Positions 52,399-61,520 are shown, counted from the stretch's first letter. The stretch is 64,000 nt of DNA from Planctomycetota bacterium (GCA_022703445.1 JAKLDR010000002.1:1-64000); one strand, 5' to 3'. The notes: generated by a model from the sequence alone, not told the origin. Translations and numbers: made by a program.

Positions 52399-53499
52399 CT
52401 ACTTGGGCTGCAGCACGCGCGGCACCGCGGAGTCCAGCGCCGCCTGGACGGCGCGCATCACCGCGAAGCTGGTGGGCTCGGCGCCGGGATGGGGCGCGAC
52501 GCTGGTGCTCTGCTGTTCGACGATCCGCTGGGGGATGATCTTCTGGGCCTCCACCCCGGCCGGCAGGCGGGGCGCGTCGGTGTTGCCGACCATGGTGACG
52601 GATTCTATCTTCCCGCCGCGGACCTTGACCTGGGCGGTGACGTCGAACCCCCGGCCCTTGCTGCTGCCCGTGTAGGTGCCGTCGGGCACGTCCGCGAGCC
52701 GGATGGGGGCGGCACTGCAGAGCGCGGTCTCGGCCGCGCGCATGACCGCCTTGCTGGTGATGGTCGCCCGGCTGGTGGCGTCCACCTGGGTGCTCTGCTT
52801 CTGGACGATCTTCGGCGGCACGTCGGTCAGCGACGTCAGCGCGCGATTCTCCCTGTGACCGGCGATCTTGACCTCGGTGATCTTGCCGCCGGCCACCGTC
52901 ACCTGGACGTTGACGTCATCGACGTAGCCGCGGCTGGCGCCGTTGTAGATCCCATCGGGCACGACCCGGGGGCCGGCGGGCGGCTTCGGGCCGGGGGCCG
53001 GCGCGGGGCCCGGCGTCGGGACGGGCGTCGGTGCCGGCGCCGGACCGGGACCCGGACCGGGGACGGCTAGCTCCTCAGGGCTTCGCCACTTGCCGTCGAC
53101 CAGCCTGTGGCCGAGCAGGGTGCGGGCCTCGGCGTTGTTCGGGTCGGCCGCGATGACCAGTTCCAGCTCCTTCCTGCCCCGCTGGGACAGGCCGCCGGCC
53201 TGGCACCACTTGGCCAGCGCCAGGTGGCCGGCGGCGTCATCAGGCTTGAGCGCCCGGGCCTTCTCCTCGTAGACGTCCCAGGGAGGCGGGCAGCGGTCGA
53301 CGCGTTCGACGTCGTCCCGGGAGAAGGTCAGGGAGCCGCGCTCCAGGCGCAGCACCACCGAGTCGCCGCGCTCCTCGGCGGCCCCCTCGATCTTCTTGCC
53401 GCTCTTGAGGACGACCACGTCGGCCAGGGCGGCTCCCGACCAGGCGATAGCCGCCAGGGCCGCCCACAACGCGCATTGGCACGTCCGGGTGTCGGGCAT
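52399..53499 (-). CDS. Exported protein with two FMN-binding domains
   Basis: 366 residues. Signal peptide 1-26; a small beta domain about 27-68 (DVVVLKSGKKIEGAAEERGD); a TPR-like part about 74-145; a Pro/Gly linker 146-178. Two tandem FMN_bind domains follow: 179-261 (YNGASRGYVDDVNVQVTVAG to ATSRATITSKAVM) and 270-357 (YTGSSKGRGFDVTAQVKVRG to APHPGAEPTSFAVM). Two-FMN-domain exported proteins such as Listeria PplA carry electrons outside the membrane. The attachment motif SGAT is altered in both (SRAT, PGAE-PT). The start is the Met before the signal peptide, with AGAGGAA upstream. First gene of the seven-gene run. Confidence 0.88.
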   Translation of the reverse strand: MPDTRTCQCALWAALAAIAWSGAALADVVVLKSGKKIEGAAEERGDSVVLRLERGSLTFSRDDVERVDRCPPPWDVYEEKARALKPDDAAGHLALAKWCQAGGLSQRGRKELELVIAADPNNAEARTLLGHRLVDGKWRSPEELAVPGPGPGPAPAPTPVPTPGPAPAPGPKPPAGPRVVPDGIYNGASRGYVDDVNVQVTVAGGKITEVKIAGHRENRALTSLTDVPPKIVQKQSTQVDATSRATITSKAVMRAAETALCSAAPIRLADVPDGTYTGSSKGRGFDVTAQVKVRGGKIESVTMVGNTDAPRLPAGVEAQKIIPQRIVEQQSTSVAPHPGAEPTSFAVMRAVQAALDSAVPRVLQPK

Positions 53500-53771
53500 G
53501 GAAAGGTTCCTCTCCCAATGGTGGGCACCGGCTGAAACCGCTTTCGCGGCATCAATGAATGTAACATGCCGGGCGGCGGTTATGCGGGCAAATACCGGAA
53601 AAAGTCCGCTGCTGAAAGCCCCGGGAGGAGGCGGCGCAGGGGCCGCGTCGCGCCTTCGGCGCAGGCTGAGCCGATTTTTCCCCGACAACCTCTGCCCGGC
53701 GGTGTACCATACCCCAGATTGGACCATAACTGGAGCAGTGTTTCGGGCCAGTTGCGGAAAGGAAGAGGGCG
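53500..53771. promoter_or_regulatory. Divergent control region between the FMN cluster and the GntR-LacI regulator
   Basis: 272 bases with no gene. It holds AT-richer words close to the plus-strand gene, including an imperfect palindrome at 53714-53733 (CCAG near one end, CTGG at the other, 6 of 10 pairs matching), which could be an operator of the adjacent LacI-type regulator. I could not fix a convincing -35/-10 pair for either direction. Confidence 0.35.
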
Positions 53772-54899
53772 ATGGGGCTCAGAGGATACCATCCGCACCG
53801 CCGGGAGAAGGCCGCCGCGGACATCGAGGCGATGATCCGCCAGCAGGGGCTCTGGGGTCGCCGGCTGCCCGGCGAGCGGGAGATGGCCGAGGCGCTGGGC
53901 ATCAGCCGCGGCACCCTGCAGAAGGCCCTGGAGGAGCTGGAGGCCCGCGGGACGGTGCTGCGCCGCCATGGCTCGGGGACCTTCGCCGCCGACAAGAACT
54001 CGCCGGGAGCCGGTGCCCGGCGCGGCGCGGCCCGGCTGGCGGTCATCGCCAAGGACAGCTGGCGGCCGGACCCGTCGGGCGCCTGGACCTACTACGGCGA
54101 CATGATCGAAGGCGCCTTTCGGGGCTGCCGGCGCTTCGGGGCCGAGGGCGTCCTCGTCCGCCAGGAGTCCGTGTGGGCCGGCGGTCCCGGGCCGGAGTGG
54201 GCCGGCCTCAAGGCCTTCGGCGGCTTCCTGCTGGTCCAGGACAGCGATCCGGCCCTGATCCGCATGCTGCTCCGAATGCGGCGCGGGCCGGTCGTGCTGC
54301 TCGATTCGGTCTTCAGGGACCTGCCGGCCATCGGCGTGGTCGACGGCTCCTTCGAAGGGGCGCGCCGGGCGGTGAGCTACCTGGTCAACCTCGGCCACCG
54401 GCGGATCGGCTACATAGCCCCCGGCGAGCATCCCGACCGGCCCCACGAGAAGTCGCTGGGCTACCGCGCGGCGCTGTCCGAGGCCGGGATCCCGGAGGAC
54501 GCCGCGCTGGTCTGTCATCCCGAGGAGGCGGCGCTCGACCGCGATGTCGAGGCTGCCGTCGGGCGGATGCTGGGCCTGCCCGAGCCGCCCACCGCGCTCT
54601 TTGCCGGCACCGACAGCCGGGCGCTGCCGGCCATGCGGGTGCTGGAGGCCGCCGGCCGGCGGGTGGGCGAGGACTTCGCCCTGGTCGGGTTCGGCGACAG
54701 CGCCTCCCGCTCCGGGCTGTGCGACAGCCTGACCAGCGTGCGCATCCACACGCACCGGATGGGCGAGGCCGCGGTGCGGGCGGCGCTCGACGCCCCCAAG
54801 GTGCCGCAGGCCAGGACGGTCATCATCCCGGACCGGCTGATCGTCAGGGACTCGGTCTGCCGGCACGAACTTGCCGCGGACCTGGTTGCGGGGCGCTGA
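53772..54899 (+). CDS. GntR-type HTH / LacI-type sensor transcriptional regulator
   Basis: 375 residues. The N-terminal GntR winged helix (RLPGEREMAEALGISRGTLQ, LEARGTVLRRHGSGTFA) is joined to a periplasmic-binding-protein-like sensor (GVVDGSFEGARRAVSYLVNL, GHRRIGYIAPGEHPDRPHEK, PTALFAGTDSRALPAMRVLE). This AraR-like hybrid class senses sugars. It probably controls the NHL/GH123 genes that start 26 bases after its stop. AAGGAAGAGG lies about 6 bases before ATG. Confidence 0.92.
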   Translation: MGLRGYHPHRREKAAADIEAMIRQQGLWGRRLPGEREMAEALGISRGTLQKALEELEARGTVLRRHGSGTFAADKNSPGAGARRGAARLAVIAKDSWRPDPSGAWTYYGDMIEGAFRGCRRFGAEGVLVRQESVWAGGPGPEWAGLKAFGGFLLVQDSDPALIRMLLRMRRGPVVLLDSVFRDLPAIGVVDGSFEGARRAVSYLVNLGHRRIGYIAPGEHPDRPHEKSLGYRAALSEAGIPEDAALVCHPEEAALDRDVEAAVGRMLGLPEPPTALFAGTDSRALPAMRVLEAAGRRVGEDFALVGFGDSASRSGLCDSLTSVRIHTHRMGEAAVRAALDAPKVPQARTVIIPDRLIVRDSVCRHELAADLVAGR

Positions 54900-54925
54900 A
54901 GATGCGCTCCGGCGGAGGACTAATC

Positions 54926-57589
54926 ATGCGCAGGGCGATGGCGCTGGGATTCCTCGGGCTGCTTTGCGGCGCGTCGCTGGCTGGCGAGGCTCCGCCCTCG
55001 TTCACCAAGAAGCCAACTGCGGCCAAGGCCGGGGACAAGGTCCGGATCGAGTTCGCGGTCGACCGCGAGACCGACGTGGCCGTCTTCATCGAGGACGGCG
55101 GTGGCCCTTCGACAGGCTCAGGGCAGTCAAGGATCGTCCGGCACCTGGTCGCCGGCGTCCTGGGCGCGAACGCGCCGGCCCCGCTCAAGCCGGGGCTGGC
55201 CCAGTCCATCGAGTGGGACGGCAAGGCCGACTGGGGGAAGCCCGCGCCGGCCGGGCCGTTCAAGGTCCGCGTGGCCCTGGGCATGGGCGCCCGGTACGAC
55301 AAGGTCGTGGCCACGGAGCCGGAGAGCCTCAACAAGATCTCCGGCCTGGGCGTCGGCCCGGACGGCACGCTCTACGTGGCCGCGATGGTCGCCACGCACA
55401 CCGTCCACAACGACGGGATACAGCTGGTGGCCCTGAACCGGGACGGCACCTACCAGCGCACGCTGATCCCCGTGCCCGCGAACGTGACCCGCGAGCAGCT
55501 CGCCTTCCTGGGCGGCGCGGCCGTGGAGGTCGGCGGCCGGCTGGCTCCGACCATCGCCCACCTCAACGGCCACGAGACCGTCGACTTCCGGCCGGACCGG
55601 GGCACGAGCCTGGCGGTCGCCCCCGGCGGGCTGCTCCTGGTGCCGCAGGGCGAGTTCCTGGGGGCGGTGCCCCTGGGCGGCGCCGTTCCGCCGGGCCGGT
55701 ACGCGGGGGCGAGGGTCGCCGGCGGCAAGGGGGCGGACCTGGCCGCGGCGGCGGTCTCCGGAGACGGCCAGTGGGCCTACGCCTGCGGCGACCGCGGCAG
55801 AATGAGCGGGTCCGGCCTGGAGCGCATCAAGCCGAGCGCCCCGGCCCCGGCGGTCTACCGCCTGAAGCTGCCGGAGCGCACCGAGAGCGCGGTCTTCTTC
55901 GGCGATCCGGCCAAGGCGGGGAACGACGAGAAGCACCTGGCCGCGCCCTGCGCCCTGGCGCTCGACGGCAAGGGCCACCTGCTGATCGCCGACCGGGAGA
56001 ACAACCGGGTGGTGGCCGTCGCCGAGAAGGACGGGAGCTTCGCCGGCTCGCTCTCCGTGGACAAGCCCGAGGCCCTGGCCGCCGACCCCAAGAGCGGGGC
56101 GGTCTACGTCCTCTGCGGCCGGGGCAAGGGCTCGGCCGAGCTCGTCAAGTTCAGCGGCTGGAAGGACGGCAAGGTCCTGGCCAAGGCGGCGCTGACCATC
56201 AACACCCGCGAGGGGGCGAGCCTGGCCCTGGACGCCTCGGCCAGCCCGCCGGTCGCCTGGGTGGGCTGCTACTACAGCCTGCTGCGCATCGAGGACGCCG
56301 GCGACAAGTTCGGCGCGCCGGTCGCGATCGGCAAGGGCAAGGCGGGCACCTTCGGGCTGGGCAGCTTCGAGGACGTGACCGTCGACCGCTACCGCGACGA
56401 TCCGGAGATCTACACGCGCCGCGGCGGGTCGGGCTACTCCTGGACGCGCTTCAACGAGGTCAGCGGCAAGTTCGACACCTTCACCCCCGACGGGAAGTAC
56501 ATCTTCGGCCCGGCCGGCACCTGCATCGTCCCCGGCCCGGGCGGTAACATCCACGCGCTCTGCCAGACCATCCCGGCCATGTTCAAGTTCGACCGGGCCG
56601 GCAAGGCCCTGGCCTGGGACGATCCCCACCCGCCGGAGCGCGACTTCTCGCGGCCGGACGTGAAGGGCGCCGAGGAGCGCTACATCCAGCGCTACGCGGC
56701 GGGCAAGCTCGCGCCCTACGCGGTCTTCACGCGGGTCTGCATGGGCTACATGACCCACACCATGGGGGTGCGGCCCGACGGTCACGTCTTCGTCTTCGAG
56801 AGGAGCGCGAAGCTCGACCACCGGGCCAACAAGGCCCTCTACCAGTACGAGCCCTCCGGCAAGAAGCTCGCGACCCCGGTCATCTGGAACGTCTCGGACA
56901 ACGTGGTCGGCCCCAAGTTCGACCAGCAGGGCAACATCTACATCGCCGAGCAGATCCGGCCGCCGGACCGCCTGGTGCCGCCGGAATACGCCGCGTTCGT
57001 CGGCGCGCTCAAGGTCGGCGCGGGCGGCGGCTCCGCCGACGCCCGGCGGCAGGTGGCGGTGACCATGTACGGCAGCATTTTGAAGTTCACCCCCAAGGGC
57101 GGCACCATCGAGGTCATGGACGCCAAGGCGGGCAAGCCCTACGACGGCGAGCCCCAACTGGCCCCGGGCCTCAAGACGCAGGAGGCGGTCTGGGGCTATT
57201 ACGGCAATCTCCGGCCGACCAAGGTGGTCGGCGCCGAGTGGATCCACCTGGGCGCGAGCCACGTGAACATCGACTACTGCAACTGCGAGCACATCAACTT
57301 CGACGTCGACCCCTTCGGCCGGGTCTGGTACCCGGACATCGGCCGCTACCGCATCGACGTCCTGGACACCGCCGGCAACGAGCTGGCCCACTTCGGCGGC
57401 TACGGCAACGCCGACAGCCGCGGGCCGGAGAGCCGGGACAAGAAGCTCGCCGAGCCGGACCTGGCGCTCGCCTGGCCGCTGGGCGTCGCGGCCACCGACC
57501 GCTACGCCTACGTGGGCGATCCCCTCAACCGCCGGCTGCTGCGGGCCAAGCTGGTCTACGCGGCGGAGGAAACCTGCGAGGTGAAGTGA
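54926..57589 (+). CDS. Exported FlgD-Ig plus NHL-type beta-propeller protein, copy 1
   Basis: 887 residues. Signal peptide (MRRAMALGFLGLLCGASLAG). A FlgD-like Ig domain about 30-120 (VRIEFAVDRETDVAVFIEDG to GPFKVRVALGMG) is followed by a long NHL-like propeller (SGLGVGPDGTLYVAAMVA, LALDGKGHLLIADRENNRVV, KFDQQGNIYIAEQIRPPDRL, FDVDPFGRVWYPDIGRYRID). Such propellers bind glycans or proteins. GGAGGA lies 6 bases before ATG 54926; ATG 54902 lacks one. A 19-base repeated word inserts PSTGSG in frame near residue 62. Confidence 0.85.
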   Translation: MRRAMALGFLGLLCGASLAGEAPPSFTKKPTAAKAGDKVRIEFAVDRETDVAVFIEDGGGPSTGSGQSRIVRHLVAGVLGANAPAPLKPGLAQSIEWDGKADWGKPAPAGPFKVRVALGMGARYDKVVATEPESLNKISGLGVGPDGTLYVAAMVATHTVHNDGIQLVALNRDGTYQRTLIPVPANVTREQLAFLGGAAVEVGGRLAPTIAHLNGHETVDFRPDRGTSLAVAPGGLLLVPQGEFLGAVPLGGAVPPGRYAGARVAGGKGADLAAAAVSGDGQWAYACGDRGRMSGSGLERIKPSAPAPAVYRLKLPERTESAVFFGDPAKAGNDEKHLAAPCALALDGKGHLLIADRENNRVVAVAEKDGSFAGSLSVDKPEALAADPKSGAVYVLCGRGKGSAELVKFSGWKDGKVLAKAALTINTREGASLALDASASPPVAWVGCYYSLLRIEDAGDKFGAPVAIGKGKAGTFGLGSFEDVTVDRYRDDPEIYTRRGGSGYSWTRFNEVSGKFDTFTPDGKYIFGPAGTCIVPGPGGNIHALCQTIPAMFKFDRAGKALAWDDPHPPERDFSRPDVKGAEERYIQRYAAGKLAPYAVFTRVCMGYMTHTMGVRPDGHVFVFERSAKLDHRANKALYQYEPSGKKLATPVIWNVSDNVVGPKFDQQGNIYIAEQIRPPDRLVPPEYAAFVGALKVGAGGGSADARRQVAVTMYGSILKFTPKGGTIEVMDAKAGKPYDGEPQLAPGLKTQEAVWGYYGNLRPTKVVGAEWIHLGASHVNIDYCNCEHINFDVDPFGRVWYPDIGRYRIDVLDTAGNELAHFGGYGNADSRGPESRDKKLAEPDLALAWPLGVAATDRYAYVGDPLNRRLLRAKLVYAAEETCEVK
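55105..55123 (+). repeat. In-frame copy 1 of the dispersed word CCCTTCGACAGGCTCAGGG
   Basis: Encodes PSTGSG inside the FlgD-like domain of the first NHL protein. One base differs from the copy at 59665-59683. Confidence 0.8.
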
Positions 57590-57641
57590 GCTCCATCCTG
57601 CTTCGGGGGCGAAGCAGAAAACGTTGAAAGGGATACCGGGC

Positions 57642-59558
57642 ATGCGCCAGACACTGGGACTCGGACTTCTGGGCCTCGTGCTCGCAGGGGCGTCCCTGGC
57701 CGCCGAGCCGGCCTCGGGCGTGAAGGTCCGCAACTGCGAGTACTGGCAGACGGTCAACCAGGGCGACTTCGGCAATGAGCCGGGCGCTCTCAAGCCCATC
57801 GCTCTGACCGGCGCCAGGAACGGCGTCTTCTCCGGCCAGGTGGTGCTGACCAGCGGCAGCGCCCTGCGCGGGGTGAAGGCCAAGGCCGGCGACCTGGCCA
57901 GGGAGGGCGGAGGCGGGACCATCCCCGCCTCGCAGGTGCAGGTGCGCTTCGCCGCGCCGGCGACGCCCGACAAGTGCTGGCTGCCGGCCCAGCGCTTCGA
58001 CGCGCTGCTCGAGGCCGCTCCGGCCGAGGTCCCCGCCGCCGAGGCCAAGGCGACCCGCGAGTTCAAGCCGGCCAGCCCCGGCTGCATGGCGGTGCTGCCG
58101 GTCTGGGTCTCGGTGCGCGTGCCCAGGGACGCGGCCCCCGGAGAGTACAAGGGCAGGGTGACCATCGAAGCCGCCGGCGCCGGGCCCTTCGAGGTCCCGG
58201 TGGAGATCAGGGTCGCGGCCATGGTCCTGCCCGACCCGGCCGACTTCACGGTCAAGAACCAGGGCATGCACTCGCCGGACCAGCTGGCCCGGCACTACGG
58301 CGTGCCCATGTGGTCGGACCGGCACTTCCAGCTGATGGGCCGGTCCCTGGCGCTCATGAAGGAGGTCGGCAGCCGGCAGGCCACCTGCAACTTCACGATC
58401 CGCTACCTGTCCCAGGACAACGACGAGACCATGGTCAAGTGGATCAAGCAGGCCGATGGCTCGTTCAAGTACGACTTCACCGTCTTCGACCGTTACCTGG
58501 ACCTGGTGGATAAGAGCGTCGGCAAGCCCTTCCCGCTCCGGCTCAACATGTGGGCCAACACCAAGGAGCCCCTCTCCGTGCTGGTCTCCGACCCGGCGGC
58601 GGGCAAGGTCGCGCCGCTGGTCCAGCCCGCCTACGGCACGCCCGAAGCTTTGGCCTTCTGGAAGCCGGTGCTGGGCGAGATCCGGGCCCGCCTGGAGAAG
58701 CGCAAGTGGGTCGACGTCGCAACCGCCAACTGGCACCAGTACGCCGGCACGCCTCCGCCCAAGCTGACGAGCATGTTCAAGCAGATCTGGCCGGACGGCA
58801 AGTGGAGCATGTGGTCCCACGGCCGGGCCCTGGTCTTCCCCGGCGAGACGAAGGAAGAGTCCATGCCGGCGATATGCACCACCTCGGTCTGGAACGAGGG
58901 GAACCTCGCCCCCTACGAGAAGTGGGACGGCCAGGGTCCCGGCCCCCGGGCCTTCAAGGCCGGCCCCAAGAGCAACCTCGGGCGCGCCGGCTACTCCGTC
59001 TGCGGCCACGCCCGGAACCGCTACTACGACTACTCCCCGCTGCTGACCATCCGCCTGCTCAACGAAGAGATGCTCATGCGCGACCAGCACGGCCTGGACC
59101 CGGTCGGCGCCGACTTCTGGCCCGTCAAGGACGCCAAGGGCCGCTACGCGCCCGGCCAGTGGCTGGACTCCTGCCTGGGGCCGGGCGGCTCCACCATGGC
59201 CCTGCTCGCCCCCGGCCCGGACGGCGCGCTGCCCACCGAGCGCTTCGAGGCCATGCGCGAGGGCGTGCAGATCGCCGAGACCATGCTCTTCCTGCAGCGC
59301 GCCCTGGACTCCGGCAAGATCAGCGGCGCCCTGGCCGAGAAGGCCAACAAGGCCCTGGACGAGCGCGCCCTGGCCCTGATCACCGCGGCCAAGGTCCGCG
59401 AGGCCGAGCACAAGAAGAAGTCGGAGCGACACGTCCTGATGGGCCGACTGGGCTGGGGCCTGCTGGACCTCGACCTGGTCAGCAAGGGCGCCCGGGAGCG
59501 CGACGCTTCGCTCTACGCGGTGGCCGGCGAGGTGGCCGCGGCACTGGGCGGGAAGTAG
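57642..59558 (+). CDS. Exported GH123/DUF4091-like protein, copy 1
   Basis: 638 residues. Signal peptide (MRQTLGLGLLGLVLAGASLA). An N-terminal beta domain (VWVSVRVPRDAAPGEYKGRV) precedes a TIM-barrel-like half with FTVKNQGMHSPDQLARHYGV, the YDFTVFDRYLDLVDKSVGKP and KPVLGEIRARLEKRKWVDVA motifs, and WGLLDLDLVSKG at the end. The layout matches GH123 / DUF4091 proteins, some of which are beta-N-acetylgalactosaminidases. Catalytic residues could not be confirmed by eye. AAAGGG lies 9 bases before ATG 57642. Confidence 0.75.
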   Translation: MRQTLGLGLLGLVLAGASLAAEPASGVKVRNCEYWQTVNQGDFGNEPGALKPIALTGARNGVFSGQVVLTSGSALRGVKAKAGDLAREGGGGTIPASQVQVRFAAPATPDKCWLPAQRFDALLEAAPAEVPAAEAKATREFKPASPGCMAVLPVWVSVRVPRDAAPGEYKGRVTIEAAGAGPFEVPVEIRVAAMVLPDPADFTVKNQGMHSPDQLARHYGVPMWSDRHFQLMGRSLALMKEVGSRQATCNFTIRYLSQDNDETMVKWIKQADGSFKYDFTVFDRYLDLVDKSVGKPFPLRLNMWANTKEPLSVLVSDPAAGKVAPLVQPAYGTPEALAFWKPVLGEIRARLEKRKWVDVATANWHQYAGTPPPKLTSMFKQIWPDGKWSMWSHGRALVFPGETKEESMPAICTTSVWNEGNLAPYEKWDGQGPGPRAFKAGPKSNLGRAGYSVCGHARNRYYDYSPLLTIRLLNEEMLMRDQHGLDPVGADFWPVKDAKGRYAPGQWLDSCLGPGGSTMALLAPGPDGALPTERFEAMREGVQIAETMLFLQRALDSGKISGALAEKANKALDERALALITAAKVREAEHKKKSERHVLMGRLGWGLLDLDLVSKGARERDASLYAVAGEVAAALGGK

Positions 59559-59560
59559 CC

Positions 59561-61435
59561 ATGCGCGGGTTCATCACGTTGATCGCGCTCGGGCTGCTGC
59601 TCGGCGCTCCGGCCCCCGCCGGCGAGCCGGGCTTCACCTCCGCGCCCAGGGCCGAGAAGGCCGACCCTTCGACGGGCTCAGGGCCTGGCGGCGTGAGGAT
59701 CAGCTTCGCGGTCGGCGCACCTGTCGACGTGGAGGTTGCGGTGCTCGACTCCAAAGGGGCGGTCGTCCGCCACCTGGCCGCCGGGCTGCTCGGGCCGGGC
59801 GCGCCGGAGCCGCTCAGGAAGGACTCGCTCCGCCAGGAACTCGTCTGGGACGGCCGCGACGACGCCGGCAGGCTTCCACCCTCCACCATCCACCCTCCGC
59901 CCTTCCGCGTCCGGGTCCGGCTGGGCCTGGGCGCGGAGTTCGACAAGCTGCTGGGCGCCAACGAACGCTCCATGGCCCGCCTGGCGCGGCTGGCCGCCGA
60001 GGAACAGGGCCTGGCGCTGCAGATGGGCGGCTACGGCGGCATCTTCCACGGGGGGCTCGTGCCCTTCTTCAACGAGGCGGAAGGATACTCCCCGAAGACC
60101 TACGCCGGCACCATCGGGCCGGTGGCGGACATCGCCGTGGACCGGGCGCGCGACCAGATCTACGTCGGCCGGCAGGAGTACAGCCGGATCGACGGGCGCA
60201 CCGGCAAGGTCGAGAAGCTCAAGTACGGCAGGTTCTTCACCCAGGGCGCGATCATGGCGCTCTCGCCGGACGGGGAGACCTTCTGCATCCGCTCCCGCTT
60301 CGTGATCATCCGGACCGACCGCAATCTCAAGCCCCTGCCCTTCACCGCGCCGCGCTGGAACGGCAGGTGGGAGGGGACCAAGGTCGAGCGGCAGGGCGAC
60401 TTTGTGATGAAGGGCAAGGAGGGCGACTGGCGCTACGTCTTCAAGCCCGAGGGAGAGCCGGTCGTCGGCAAGCCGGTGACCGTGCTCTACAAGGATTCCG
60501 AGAAGATCACCGTCCAGCCGCACGAGGTCCTGACCGGTCCGGGCATCACCCACCTCCAGGACAAGGGGCTGGCCATTGCCGCCAACGGCGATATCTACCT
60601 GCTGGAAGAGGACCGCTCCTGGCCGCACAACCGCTATTACCTGACGGTCTTCGGTTCCGACGGCGCCCTCAAGTTCAAGCAGGACCTGACCTCCTCCGGC
60701 CAGACCTGCTCGCTGCGCCTCGACGCCCGGGGGAACATCTACGTGGCCGACTGCCTCCGACCCGAGGGCCAGAAGCTGCCCGAGGGCGTGAAGGAGCGCC
60801 TCGCCCCCGCGCTCGCCGCCAAGGCCGAGCCCTGGCTGTGGGGCATGTACGGGAGCATCATCAAGTTCCCGGCGGTCAGGTTCACCGGCAAGCCGGTGCC
60901 CCCCGACCTGCCGGCCGGCGGGCTGGACGACCCGCTGCTGCCGGAGGGCGCCACCGGGCACATCCTGCGCGGCGCCGAGCCCCGGACCTACCCCGGCGAG
61001 GAGCCGGTCAGGCAGCCCGGGGACATCGCCGCGCTGAGCGGCAACAAGATGAAGTGGCTGGTCCGCGGCGCGGAGTGGATGCGCTACGGCATCTCCCCGG
61101 TCCCGGCGCGGACCATGCACGACGGGCCCTACAAGTGCCAGTGCAACACTCCGCGCTTCGACGCCGATCCCTACGGACGGGTCTTCTACCCGGACATGAT
61201 GAACAACCGGGTGGTGGTCCTCGACACCGCCGGGCAGCAGATCTTCGCGCTGGGCCGTGCCGACTGGCCCAGGCGCCTCAAGGACGGCAAGCCGGCCAGC
61301 GGCGACCTGCCCCTGGCCAGCGCGGTCCTGGTGGCCGCCAGCGACGAGGCCATCTACGTCGGCGATTCCCTGGCGGGAGTGGTGGTCCGCGCGAGAATGA
61401 CCTGGCGCGCCGAGGCGGAGGCGGAGGTGAGGTAG
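59561..61435 (+). CDS. Exported FlgD-Ig plus NHL-type beta-propeller protein, copy 2
   Basis: 624 residues. Signal peptide (MRGFITLIALGLLLGAPAPA), then a FlgD-like Ig domain (VVRHLAAGLLGPGAPEPL, ELVWDGRDDAGRLPP) and a propeller (VADIAVDRARDQIYVGRQEY, GLAIAANGDIYLLEEDRSWP, RLDARGNIYVADCLRPEGQK, FDADPYGRVFYPDMMNNRVV). Paralogue of the gene at 54926, about 260 residues shorter. The ATG starts two bases after the upstream stop. Two repeat insertions lie in frame: PSTGSGP near residue 36 and a PPSTIHPPP stretch from a TCCACCC array. Confidence 0.85.
   Translation: MRGFITLIALGLLLGAPAPAGEPGFTSAPRAEKADPSTGSGPGGVRISFAVGAPVDVEVAVLDSKGAVVRHLAAGLLGPGAPEPLRKDSLRQELVWDGRDDAGRLPPSTIHPPPFRVRVRLGLGAEFDKLLGANERSMARLARLAAEEQGLALQMGGYGGIFHGGLVPFFNEAEGYSPKTYAGTIGPVADIAVDRARDQIYVGRQEYSRIDGRTGKVEKLKYGRFFTQGAIMALSPDGETFCIRSRFVIIRTDRNLKPLPFTAPRWNGRWEGTKVERQGDFVMKGKEGDWRYVFKPEGEPVVGKPVTVLYKDSEKITVQPHEVLTGPGITHLQDKGLAIAANGDIYLLEEDRSWPHNRYYLTVFGSDGALKFKQDLTSSGQTCSLRLDARGNIYVADCLRPEGQKLPEGVKERLAPALAAKAEPWLWGMYGSIIKFPAVRFTGKPVPPDLPAGGLDDPLLPEGATGHILRGAEPRTYPGEEPVRQPGDIAALSGNKMKWLVRGAEWMRYGISPVPARTMHDGPYKCQCNTPRFDADPYGRVFYPDMMNNRVVVLDTAGQQIFALGRADWPRRLKDGKPASGDLPLASAVLVAASDEAIYVGDSLAGVVVRARMTWRAEAEAEVR
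59665..59683 (+). repeat. In-frame copy 2 of the dispersed word CCCTTCGACGGGCTCAGGG
   Basis: Encodes PSTGSG in the second NHL protein, at a different place in the domain from copy 1, so it was gained independently. Confidence 0.8.
59875..59902 (+). repeat. Array of four 7-base words TCCACCC within the coding sequence
   Basis: TCCACCC, TCCACCA, TCCACCC, TCCGCCC in succession, read as part of LPPSTIHPPP. The first NHL paralogue has KPAPAG at the same place, so this is an insertion of the short-word array type seen between genes. Confidence 0.65.
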
Positions 61436-61436
61436 C

Positions 61437-61506
61437 TCGGTTTCAGGTTTCAGTGTTCAGGTGTCAGCACCTGACACCCGAAACCCGACACCTGGAGCCT
61501 GAACTG
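61437..61506. repeat. Array of AGGTGTCAG/CTGACACCT-type words
   Basis: CAGGTTTCAG, CAGGTGTCAG, CACCTGACACCC and CGACACCTGG follow each other and form an inverted repeat centred near 61468. It fills the gap between the second NHL gene and the last GH123-like gene. Confidence 0.7.
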
Positions 61507-61520
61507 TGAGGAGATCGATC

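Noticed and set aside
52363..52399. Nitrous oxide reductase regulator NosR proper
   Set aside because: The adjacent NosR-like protein lacks the C-terminal ferredoxin domain and no nosZ/nosD genes are present, so only the NosR/PceC-like label is kept.
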